64,000 nt of DNA, taken from positions 62,001 through 126,000 of the forward strand of contig NCSJ02000019.1 of NCBI GenBank assembly GCA_002812745.2. Reading direction: 5' to 3'. Positions within the stretch are counted from its first letter, which is position 1. Each line of letters begins with the position of its first letter. The notes under the pieces are model-generated. The model searched no databases, was not told the origin of the DNA, and worked only from the letters and a program-made list of their open reading frames with translations. Below are positions 25,501 through 35,620 of this stretch, piece after piece. Origin of the DNA: Scytalidium lignicola (taxonomy: Eukaryota; Ascomycota; Leotiomycetes). The position numbers were made by a program, and so were the translations under genes.

Positions 25501-26175
25501 ATTTAGATTTGAGTGGGTGTGAAAATCGGTCGTCATGGTTTGGGCGTGTTTGGCATGAATGATTTACATATCTGCCGGAGTCCCGGTGGACTGGTCTTGA
25601 AGACCGCTAGCGGACTGATTGTGCTAGGCATAGGGTAATTAAACAATTATGGCCATTTCACATCCTTCGTGCTTGCACGTCTGGTCCATTGTGAAATGCT
25701 CCATGGGAGGTCCTCCCGAAGCATCGAGTCGTGGTGGTTCTGATTTGCTATACTCTTGCTTTGGGAGGGTTCAACCCTCCTTACTAACATATACTCTTCT
25801 AGGATATCTATAATTGCAATGTCTTGTATCACACAAGCGCTAGATTATCTCCGCGTTAACCTCCGTTTCTGGATATCCATGGTTTTCGAGGTATACGACT
25901 AGCGCAGAGCAAATATTGAGTCGAACTTCTTTTGAAGCAGGCTTCCTCGCCTGCAGACTGTCCTCTAGATCTTGATCCGTGAAGATGAGAGTTTGATGGT
26001 GAGAAACATGATTTTGCCATGATGCCTTCCCTCCTTTCTTCCTTGGGACGTAGAAAGCCCCTTTACATGTACGGTGTTGTTGCTTCAAGCACATGGACTG
26101 GTAGCCAATCTATTTCAAATATATGGGAAATAATATTATATCATAAAACAAATAAATACAACATTATAAATATCT
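25501..26175. other. Convergent intergenic region
   Basis: 675 bp between the stops of RPL26 (+) and the SDR gene (-). It contains an 84-codon minus frame (25840-26094, beginning MCLKQQHRTC) without recognisable motif or splice context; I do not call it. Confidence 0.5.
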
Positions 26176-27113
26176 TTAAAACTTCTCCACGTAAGGTCTG
26201 ATATCAATCTCTTGTGTAAACTGGGAACGAGGTTGGGTGTGGAGGTACCAGTATGTATCCGCAATCTAGATAGACCATCAGCACGAAACTCAAGTCTCCA
26301 AAGGTATGATGGAACTTACAGCTTCTGGATCGATCTTCCCATCAGCTACGCCACCGTTAATAGGCCAGTCCTTTGTTCTTGGGATGTTAATTACTCCATC
26401 CACAATTACGTGCGCGATATGGACACCTTGGGGACCAAATTCCCTAGCTAGACTCTGTGCTGTTGCCCTCAATGCAAACTTTCCACTTGCGAAAGCTGCC
26501 ATGTTGGCACTTCCTCTAATTGATGCCGTAGCGCCAGTTGCAATCAGGGTCGGAGGAGATGGAGAAGTTGGAACAGCGTCCAGCAAGAGAGGAAGGACTT
26601 TCTGCGCGAAGAGGAAGAAGCCAGCTCTTTCAATTGGCTTAGGTTAGCTTTGTATCCTCCATAACCATTGCCTTATTTGAGTTTTGGGAGTGTATACATA
26701 CCCTTGGGATTTATACCCAAGCTCAAACTCATCCTGGGTCAGCTCCAAGAATGGCTTTCTAATAAAACCACCACCAACATTGTAAACAGCAGCAGCTAAT
26801 TTCTTTCCCTGGAATTCTTTCTCTATCCGTGCGAATGCATCTGAAACTGAGGAGGCAGACTGCGCATCTGCAGAAATACCGATGGCGTGGCCGCCAGCAG
26901 CCTTAATTTGAGAGACGATGGGCTCGTAGTTTTCTGGATGGCGAGCAAGCACAGCCACTGCATAAGTCTTTGCAAACTTGAGTGCAACGGATCGTCCTAT
27001 ATGCAATTGTCAATATTACGCCAGAAACCCAAGATCAAATGGCGGGTTATGTATAACCTACCGGTACCAGGCCCCACGCCCGAGATGATACTATAGAATT
27101 GGTTTGTTGCCAT
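26176..27113 (-). CDS. Atypical short-chain dehydrogenase/reductase lacking the catalytic Tyr
   Basis: A Rossmann-fold SDR of 247 aa, typical length. Exons 27113-27062, 26996-26702, 26626-26320 and 26265-26176 (introns 65, 75 and 54 nt). The nucleotide-binding glycine motif is at residues 12-18 (SGVGPGTGRSVALKFAKTYA), the NAG-like element is YNVGGGF, and helix 4/strand 5 read KVLPLLLDAV...TLIATGATAS. The usual YxxxK is FASGK: Phe161 replaces the catalytic Tyr, with Lys165 retained, and the position of the usual Ser is not Ser. From memory this pattern (AFA-GKFALR) marks the SDR_c10-like group, whose members are often annotated as oxidoreductases despite missing the Tyr. Substrate is unknown; a non-catalytic or altered mechanism is possible. 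It is divergent from MCH1. Confidence 0.85.
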
Positions 27114-27727
27114 TGTGCTGTTAGAAGATGAGTAAATGGATTATTGCTTAGATGATTTGAGCTAATGGACCTAGGTTTTCACTGATCAAACGAGTTTTCG
27201 AGGACCTGAAGGGCCGATCACTACTTATACGTGGATGAGAATGTACTGGTGATTAGAAATGCTCCCGAGCTTCCCCACACGAGACTGGAATGACGATATC
27301 TAGATTTAGTAATATCTCACTGGGATGGTGTGCGTATCTCTACTATCTCCGATGGTCCATACCCGTAAAAATGATTATTAAACTTAGCATCTCTGTGACA
27401 TCCGTCACCAACCCACCAATCTCGAGTATACATACAAGCAGGTGAGATAATTGCGAATCTCAAAGCAACAGGTCCCTTATCTCCTACGCAAGACGATAAG
27501 CTCCACAAGGTGTACTGTAGCTCCCGAGCCGAAGCACCAAAGGAGCTTGGTCCACTTGCCGAGCTCCATGTCATTGACGATACTTAAACCAATGTCGTGC
27601 GGTGCTGACTCTTATCCACCAAGGAAGAGCTTCAACTTCATCTAAAAACAAACCCCCCAAAACCCTTCTCCATGCTACGGTAACGGGACTTCCATTTGAA
27701 GGCGTGCTAGCACGCTCAAATCCAATA
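27114..27727. promoter_or_regulatory. Upstream region shared by the SDR gene and MCH1-like gene
   Basis: 614 bp between divergent start codons. The MCH1 frame stays open upstream of its ATG to about 27602, but without an ATG, so that extension is probably leader. Confidence 0.5.
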
Positions 27728-29508
27728 ATGGTTTCTACAAGCACCCCACTCGTCAATCATGACCGTGATTCCTCACCGGCTGGTTCATTCTCCTCTTCAG
27801 CAGATTCTCCGGAACGAGTCACGAACGAAGAACGACAGAGGCAGAATGACATTATCCGATATATTTCGTTCGGCTCGGCCATACTGTCATGTCTCTGCGC
27901 CGGCTCCATCACAGCCTACTCTCTCTATGGCCATCTATTCCAAGAGCGACTGCATTATACCCAACTTCAAGTAAACATCGTTGTTATTGCCGCTGAGCTT
28001 GCGATGTATCTACCTGTCCCATTGTTTGGATATCTTTGCGATCGCATTGGCCCTGCTCCTTTATCATTCCTGGCAGGCATTTTATTTGCATTTGGATATC
28101 TTTTAGCTGGATTAAGCTACCGAAGCGGAGCCTCCAAAATCGATGGTCTGACACACGAGAGAGGATGGCCAATGGAAACTATGGTACTCGCATTTGTCAT
28201 AATAGGCATGGCTACAACATGTATGTATATAAGCGCTATCACGACTTGCGCGAAGAACTTTGGGAGAGGGAAGTATAGAGGCCTAGCGTTGGCTTGTCCA
28301 ATTGCAGGATTTGGCTTGAGCGGGATGTGGTTGAGTCAAGTTGGAAGCCGGATTTTCTACGAGAGAAATCGGGATGGCTCTACGGGTGATGTGGATGTGT
28401 TCAAGTTTTTCCTCTTTTTGGCAATCGCTCTGCTGGCAGCTGGATTGCTTGGAACTGTGTTGTTGAAGATTGTGGACGAGGATGAGTTAATCGATGAAGC
28501 TGTGGAGGAACTTGAGAGAAGCGGCTTGTTGGAGGACAGCGAGTTTTTCAGAAATTCCTCCCGTGGTACCGGTGGCTATGGAACTATCGAGAATGGCACT
28601 ACAGGTGCAAACGAGGACGACAGCGATTTGGAAAACGCAATGGACGATGAAGAGGAAGAGAAGCGTAAAAAGACTTGGTTGTTGAACGGCGAGACGCGCA
28701 GATTTCTCAAGGATCACACGATGTGGCTTACTGCTGCAGGATTCTTTTTCGTATCCGGTAATTTCTCAAGTTAAAACCTATCTTAACAACCCAATACTAA
28801 TAGTTTCTAGGTCCCGGGGAGGCTTTCATAACGAATCTGGGAACAATCATTGGCACATTATATCCACCATCATCTGGTCCCACAATTCCCACCACAGCAG
28901 CTACCCACGTTTCTGTCGTTGCTGTGACTTCGACGGTAGCTCGAATTCTGCTAGGGACACTGACGGATATCCTAGCGCCTGTATCTACCGGGCGACACTT
29001 TGCATCAGCTGCCAATTCACTTTCATCCTTACCGCCACGTACCGAGAAGAAATTCACGGTATCTCGCGTGGCTTTCCTGATTTTCTCTGGTGTTATCCTT
29101 TCTGCAGGACAGGTGATACTGGCTTCAGGCTGGGTCCAGAATCATGGAGAACGGTTCTGGGTTGTTTCTGCACTCATTGGTTCCGGCTACGGAGCTCTAT
29201 TCAGCTTGACTCCTCTTGTCATTACCGTCATCTGGGGCGTAGAAAACTTTGGGACGAACTGGGGCATTGTAGCTATGGTTCCAGCACTTGGTGCTACATT
29301 ATGGGGTGTTGTATATTCTAAATTCTATCAATGGGCTGCTGATCACTCTTCATACGAACGGGATGCGGGAGATGTCATGTGTTATGGAAAGGAATGCTAT
29401 GCACCTACATTTTGGGGCATGGCTGTGAGCGTGTGGGTTGGATGCGCCCTTTGGTTGTGGGCTTGGAAAGGGAGAGATGGATGGAGCAAACGAGGGATTC
29501 CCATATAG
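27728..29508 (+). CDS. MCH1: Major facilitator superfamily transporter, MCH1-like
   Basis: A 12-helix MFS protein of 575 aa from exons 27728-28757 and 28811-29508 (53-nt intron, branch TACTAAT). The first hydrophilic stretch (MVSTSTPLVNHDRDSSPAGS...) is followed by FGSAILSCLCAGSITAYSLY, the MFS loop 2-3 signature GYLCDRIGPAPLSFLAGILF, and further membrane segments. A long acidic cytosolic loop (DEDELIDEAVEELERSGLLE ... DDSDLENAMDDEEEEKRKKT) separates the halves. The second half starts MWLTAAGFFFVSGPGEAFIT across the intron. This layout matches fungal MCH1, a monocarboxylate-transporter homologue whose substrate is not known; in yeast the MCH family does not carry monocarboxylates. Likely vacuolar or other endomembrane location, by homology only. 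Upstream in-frame codons lack an ATG, hence the start at 27728. Confidence 0.88.
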
Positions 29509-30119
29509 GAGAATCATCTATATATTGATGCATATACGCATCCTGATAATTTTGTTCTTCTTTGCTATAAAAGCCATACTCGCTTCCTTCACCTGACTAA
29601 TGTCTTGAGTCTCATTCCTATATGTGTTGTGCTTTGGGATATAGAAGTTAGGTGGTTAATTATATAGTAGATCATAGTAGATCAGTCCTCTGGAATTCAT
29701 TACAAATGGTAATTAACTGGGTATCAATTCAATTTAGACTAACAAAACTGCAAGTACTCCGTACACAAAAGATACATCCATGTATTCACCCCCTGTCTTT
29801 TCTTTTCTCCATCCTTTCTAGATTTTGATATGTCAACGCTGTGCGATAACCACACTCCGCAATTCTCGGCACTAACAATACATACTCAAACTATTGCAAA
29901 GACAAATGAAATTCTAAAGTTGACAGAAGCGCCAGTCAAAAGTAGAAGGATATTAACGCTCATGGCATACCGTAGAGAGTGTCCATGTTGGTTCTCAAAA
30001 TAAAAGAAACAAAGCAAATCGCTTTAGACATACATACCCTCTTCCATTACTTATTTATTTCCTGGATAATCCTGTCATAGTGAATCCCATTACACATCCA
30101 TCTATACACCCCAGACATC
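29509..30119. other. Convergent 3' intergenic region
   Basis: 611 bp between the stops of the MCH1-like gene (+) and the flotillin gene (-); AT-rich, no gene seen. Confidence 0.5.
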
Positions 30120-31838
30120 CTATTTAGTACCGTTTCTCATACCAGTCACGGGCTTGCCACTAACTTCTCGCTCCGAAATTTGGCCAGCTAATTTTCCGAA
30201 CTGCCATTCAGGAAGTACAATGCCTGTCTGCTCATTGATAGTTGACATGAGCGGCGGCAGCATCTGGTACATATTGCGAATGCTTTCTGCGCCACCCATA
30301 CTAGATCCAGAGTTGCCGTTTTCGGAACCAGCTTGAGAACCAGTGTTCCAGATTGTCATCTTGGGGTTAAGGCCGCGGACAGCATCGGCATTGGCTTTGG
30401 CGAGATCTTGGTATACGCCCTTCTCGATCATGAGGTACTGAATTAGACCTGCTGGGCCACCAAAGGCTTGGGCCATGTCGCTGTAGGCATGAGCCATAGC
30501 GGATATACCAGCGGCCTCCTTTTGCTGTTTAATGAGTTGGGCTTCAGCTTCCTTTGCAGCTGCATGGTAGGATGCATCAGCTTGGATCTTCATCTTGTAA
30601 GCCTGGGCATCGGCTGCCTTTTGTTCGCTGTAGAGGGCTACTCTTGGTTAACCTTGATCAAGCATCATTTAGACGGATAGTGCATACCAGCATTTGAGCG
30701 CGCTTGCTCCTCATAGTTCTTAGCATCTGCAGCTTGTTGCTTAGATTCCCTTAGAATGGTAGCCTTGACGACATCTGACGCTCTGAGTCTCTCCAACTCA
30801 GTCTGTGCACGCTTGACTTCGACTTCTTTGCGTAATTCCTCGTCGCGGGCCTCAGTAGCTCGAGTCGCTTCGATTTGAGCAATGTTTACATCCCGATTGA
30901 AAGCTGTCTTGCGAGTTGACAATGTTGCCTCTGCCTTCGCTTTCTCACTGTCTCGCTCAGTCTTTTGGACAGCAGTCTCGGCGTTGATTTTCGCAATCTC
31001 CCGGTTCTGCTCTCCCTGGCGTTGAGCCTCTCCGACATTACCTCTGCGCTGAGCCTCAGCAACATCGATACGAGCTTGGTTGATGGCTCCTTCATGAGCT
31101 TTGCGGGAAAGGGACTCGAAATAATTAGAATTAGGTGCATCGCGAAGCTCCTTAACGTTGGCGTTGTAGATTTTCAATCCAAATTGATCCAGTTCGCTCT
31201 GAATATTTCGGAATATTCTGCGCTTGAATTCTTCTCGCTCTGTAAAGATCTCTTCCATCGTAAGGCCACTGACCAATACTCGGGTTTCACCTTCAATGAT
31301 ACCCTTGACGATGTTCTCGATGTGTTGCCTGCGAGAAGTCTGGTCCTTACTCTCCGCATCGGCAAGCAGCATAGCAAACTTCATGAGAGCATCGCCGCGG
31401 TCTTCGGGCTCTTCTCCTTCAGCGGCATTCGGGCCACGTCTTACTTGGCTACCGCGGTTGTTCACATCTGGACCGACAGTGAAAACGACGGGAAGGAGAA
31501 ATTGGAGCTTCTCCCTTTGACAGCATTAGCTAATGCTTGCTAAGAGCAAGTCTGGGAGAGAACTTACCTCGTCATGGCCTGAAGCTGCATCGAGTAGTCC
31601 TGAGGTTGAATGCTACGAAATGTTAGTAGATAACGACAGCGTGGTGGAGATGAACGGAGATTTACTTGAAACGTTGACACTACCACTTGTGTTAGTAACT
31701 AATATGAAACAATACAAAAGCAGTGAGACTTACTCTTTGCAATGGCCAAACCCAAGCACTCTTGCAAATCTTGACAGTTGGAATACCCGCGCCAGTGATG
31801 GCCAGGTACTCTTCGGGGCTGGCGATTGTGTAGACCAT
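30120..31838 (-). CDS. Flotillin-like SPFH/band-7 protein with a 14-nt micro-exon
   Basis: A membrane-microdomain scaffold of the flotillin/reggie type, 502 aa. Five exons: 31838-31734, 31679-31666 (14 nt), 31612-31568 (45 nt), 31514-30688 and 30637-30120; introns are 50-54 nt. The start [20 protein letters not shown] leads into the SPFH domain: [20 protein letters not shown], then [20 protein letters not shown] and [12 protein letters not shown]. Only with the micro-exon (TGTCAACGTTTCAA) do phases and family sequence join. The C-terminal half is a long Ala/Glu-rich coiled coil ([20 protein letters not shown]..., [20 protein letters not shown]). No membrane-spanning segment is apparent, consistent with monotopic attachment. 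A CT microsatellite lies about 100 bp upstream of the ATG. Fungal flotillins are found in septa-rich filamentous species and absent from yeasts, supporting the host assignment. Confidence 0.92.
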
Positions 31839-33672
31839 CTTGTCGGTTTACTTTTTGAAGAATATGCTTTCGAGGAGTGTGGAGACGAATGTGGGAAATG
31901 TCTTGGTAGAGAAGTTCCGAGGGTTGACTTGAATTACCCTTCTCTCTCTCTCTCTCTCTCTCTTTAAATACTCTTCTGACGAAGTGATTCAGAGAGCTGA
32001 GAGGGCTGATTTGGAGGGAACCGAAGTTAGACGAAAGGCACAGCACTGTCTACAGCTTGGGTGGAAGTTCACGGGCCAACTGCAATTCGCCTTGAGATAC
32101 TGAGGGCGTATTTGCTAGATGGCTTGATTAAAGTCAGAAAGTCGCCGAGTGCTTGGCTACCAACCTAGCTCCACCTGCCAGGCTGTGATATCGGCAAGCG
32201 GCACGGCTGAGGCAAATAAAATGTCTAGTATCTGAAGGCTTATGCAGTGCTGAACTGTACTGTACGTATTCAGCAACTAGTAGCAGTGAAGATGTACTTG
32301 GCAAAGAAAGGAAAAGGATGAAGAGATGGAGAGTTTGGAGACGCATTTCAAGCATTTCTCTACTTTATATAATCTGCTACCGGCAAGGAGAAAACGTCAT
32401 AACTTTGTTCTCTGCCCGTAGCTCTTGCTGTACCTTCTAAAGAAAAGAGACTTACCTTGTGCCCTTACCCCGTTCAGCCATCTATGGTAGTCTAGTAATT
32501 ACATTAAGGTACATGTTCCACGGCTACCGTCCCGATACGCGTGGGGTCGTTAGAATAGGGTAGATATGCTACACTTGTATGACAACCATGCATGATCATG
32601 CAAGTCCCAGAAGACGCCCCGTTTGTTAGGTATCCGTAAAGCCACGGACTGGCATGATCCAATGGCAATAAGGTCGCGAGATGGCCATGAACAACGCAGC
32701 ACTGATGCCATTGGCTACTAGAACCTCGTTGTCCCGGTCTTTACGCTCTTGGTAGAATCCTTCATGTCAAAACACACTATCAGAAGACCACGATCACCCC
32801 AAGATGCGGTAGGAGGAGAGTGCCGGAGTGCAGTAAATTAGGGGGCATCCGGGGATAAGCACTACTCAGCACCCCATTGGCGGATGCTCATTAGTCATCG
32901 CTGCCAAGTGGTGGCTCAGAGGGCAGCTACCACCGACCTCCATCGTCCGGCAAGGCGCTCTGCCTCGCGCTAGGCAAGTGCTTCTGGAATCCTTCCCAAA
33001 AGCGATCGGTCCATGGCACGAAGGATCCGGGGAAAGATGTTCATCTGCCCTCTTGCAGGCAGACCGGTGATGCACTCCTTATTCCACGCCTCCCACCAGG
33101 CAACAGAAAGTAAGCGACGTCAAGAGGATAGACCGGGCCTCGAGATACTCGTGCTATCATGCTGCTGAATTGTAATGGCTTGCACAGCCTGCCCTTGCGT
33201 CCAAGGCTGTGACGTTCACTAAACCAAAACCTTATGTCCTCCAATACGTCCAGGCATGTGCCAGCGACACGGCTGTTACGGCAGACAGCTAGAGCCGCTA
33301 GAGTTCCCAACTTGGCCGTTTGATAGACAATCTGTTTGATAATCCCATTTCATATATCGAAAGCGTTATGGTGATATTGCCGTGATTATTACCCTCAGGT
33401 GAGGCTCTCTGCGTGGCGCAGGTGCACATGACCCAACCATCCAAGCTACGGTACCTACAGTCCTCTAATGGTGGTACAGTACTGTCCGACCCTCATCGCG
33501 CATACCTCGACCGAACAAAGCACATCTTACTCTTGACCGAGTATACTCTTTTGAGACCACCGCAGATGACTGTAACTTGACGTCGATTTGGACTACCGAA
33601 GCGCATCTTTCAAGACCCTTTCAGTATTACAGCATATTACCATCAATACAATCTAAAACTAAGAACTCAAAT
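31839..33672. other. Divergent intergenic region
   Basis: 1.8 kb between flotillin (-) and the gene at 33673 (+). The 32.8-33.3 kb part looks more GC-rich than its surroundings but shows only short overlapping minus frames with no motif, so nothing is called. Confidence 0.45.
31940..31964. repeat. TC dinucleotide microsatellite in the flotillin upstream region
   Basis: About 12 TC units at 31940-31964, roughly 100 bp upstream of the flotillin ATG (read as GA on its strand). It may be in the 5' leader or promoter. Confidence 0.9.
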
Positions 33673-34476
33673 ATGACCACCAAAAATCCTTCATCCATAG
33701 ATACTGGAGATGAATCACTACCTCCACCCTCCTATACAGAAACCATCTCAAATCTTCCACAATCTTCCCCATCTGGCCCCTACAGCACTCAAATTACTTC
33801 CCTTCTACTGCACTTGACGAACCAAGTTGCCAGTGCCCAAACGCAGAGGAACCTTTTAAATACTGCAAGAGATTCCAAGGTTCTCTCTGCCCTCACATCC
33901 GCAATCCAATCCTACCTCTCCTCCTTTGCAGAGTCGAGCCTCCAGAAAGGAACGTTAATCCTTATCCCAGCCAGTGCGCTAAGGGATCAGAATGCAGTCC
34001 CGTGTGAACATGATTTCGCGAATCCGGCAGAGTACGATCGGGTTGTTCGCGTGAGTATTGGAGAGAAGGGGGATCTCAGCGATAACCTGTGGTTCTGGAA
34101 GGATGAAGACATGGCAAGGAGGTTGGCAGGCTATATTGCTCAGCCAAAACTAGCAGCTTTACCACCACGGCAGCCCGAACAGCAAGTGTCGCCGATGGGA
34201 AACAAGAGCAGTGGTAAGAGTTTTTGGCGTAAGAAAAGCAACTCCAAAAGTGTTGAGCGTTCTATGCCCGAGCAAGTACAGGATAAAAGGGAAACTAGAA
34301 GTGATGTGGACAAAGCTTCATTAGCAAGTGTTGGCCAGGCGGCATGGCAGTACGAGGTTGAAATGGATGTCAAGGCAGAGGAGGTGGTGTTCAGGACGGA
34401 GAACGAGCTTGGGTTATATGAGACTGAAAGAGGTTGGAGTATTTTGCTAAAGTTGAATATTTTTCTCTCGAAATAG
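33673..34476 (+). CDS. Conserved unknown fungal protein (267 aa)
   Basis: Single-exon frame starting at the ATG at 33673; the open frame begins earlier (33577) but without an ATG. I cannot assign a family. The N-terminus is disordered with a PPPSYTE motif (PPxY type, a potential WW-domain ligand). A helical segment QITSLLLHLTNQVASAQTQR and a block GTLILIPASALRDQNAVPCE, VVRVSIGEKGDLSDNLWFWK look globular. A Lys/Ser-rich linker follows (about residues 180-220). The C-terminus EVVFRTENELGLYETERGWS reads like a conserved closing strand-helix unit. No signal peptide or membrane segment. Codon use and length support a real gene. Confidence 0.7.
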   Translation: MTTKNPSSIDTGDESLPPPSYTETISNLPQSSPSGPYSTQITSLLLHLTNQVASAQTQRNLLNTARDSKVLSALTSAIQSYLSSFAESSLQKGTLILIPASALRDQNAVPCEHDFANPAEYDRVVRVSIGEKGDLSDNLWFWKDEDMARRLAGYIAQPKLAALPPRQPEQQVSPMGNKSSGKSFWRKKSNSKSVERSMPEQVQDKRETRSDVDKASLASVGQAAWQYEVEMDVKAEEVVFRTENELGLYETERGWSILLKLNIFLSK

Positions 34477-35620
34477 GGATAATTCATCGAGTAATCTTCC
34501 ATCTACTAAAGGTGTTTATTTTACATCCGTGACGCACCTAATGTCGAGTGAATGTATATAGCAATGGCGCCGCAAATTTATCATTACTAATACTAAAGTA
34601 TTTTTAAGTCGATTATATGTAAATCGAAATTAGGATTTATTGTAAAAGAGCTGAATAGCTCCTATTTAGGAGTAATAGTTATGATATAGTTGATCCATTT
34701 GGTCTCCTTAAGGTTTAAATATTTCCATCCCTTATCTATAAGGCCAAAACTAATATTGCACGAATTGGCCAGTTAGAACACATAGAATAGGTAGCCGTAN
34801 TTTTTTTGTTGCACGTCTGAAATATCCGGCGACATTTCTAGGTCGTTTTCAACCTGTTTCGAAGGCGGTTTGAAACCAGTTTGCTGGTGTTTTGCAAGCG
34901 ATTCGGTGGCTAGTGGCCGGCGTTTTGGGCATGTTTCTGGGCAATTCAAGGTCCGGTTCTACGGATTCCAAAATTCTCAGATCTGCAACAAAAAATATTT
35001 TGCATGCAAAGGAACAGAATAAGGCTGCAAGAACGCCAAGGATGGTGAATTATTTTTCATTGCACGTCAGGATTTTCGAAAGGCGCTTTCCAACCGTCTG
35101 GAAGCCAGCTAAGAACCAGGTTATAGGCGGCTAGGANGGGGGGGGGTCGAGGGTATATACTACATGAGTGATTTATAAAGGTATTCAGGTCCCTTCAAGT
35201 CCCGATTTTGAAGCCTTGAATAACCCAGATTTGCAACAAAAACTTTGGCCCTCGAGGCAACCAGTGATGTTATATTGTATTTATCTGTAGCACCTTAGAC
35301 AACCCAAAGACATTGATACTAGATATGTTATTATTGTTTTTCACTTCTTCACGTACCCGAACTAATTAAATTTAAATAACGATAGAGTATGGAGTTTTCA
35401 AAGGATAAAATTAGAATATAATGAAGCTCAAAGACATTTTGATAAACTACCCTTTATAGCGGGTACCTCTCTAATAATACAAGGAGTGGGATTAGCCTCG
35501 GAGCTCTACCCTTGCAGTACCTTAATTAAAGCTATTACGCACGTATGGTGACGACGGACACCAGGGTGCACAATCATCTCTGATTCCTGAGCACTGCTAT
35601 GACTGCAGTTTCTCATTGTA
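34477..35620. other. AT-rich intergenic stretch with a degenerate duplicated unit
   Basis: 1.1 kb without coding potential. It carries two N bases (34800, 35137), each beside a homopolymer, and two diverged copies of a non-coding unit (see the repeat entry). The right end holds the VPS11 promoter. Confidence 0.55.
34800..35265. repeat. Two diverged copies of a non-coding unit of roughly 230 bp
   Basis: Matching elements recur in the same order. TTGCACGTCTGAAATATCC (from about 34809) parallels TTGCACGTCAGGATTTTCG (from about 35061). GGTCCGGTTCTACGGATTCC parallels a GGTCCCTTCAAGTCCCGATT stretch. AGATCTGCAACAAAAA (about 34979) parallels AGATTTGCAACAAAAA (about 35229). No open frame or terminal inverted repeats were seen. 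It could be an old tandem duplication or a decayed mobile element; dispersed relatives cannot be checked here. Confidence 0.55.

Noticed and set aside
25840..26094. 84-codon minus frame beginning MCLKQQHRTC
   Set aside because: Lies between two convergent 3' ends, no recognisable motif or neighbouring exon.
32866..33310. GC-richer block with overlapping minus frames
   Set aside because: No ATG-anchored, spliceable frame with protein-like composition; may be a relic but cannot be supported.
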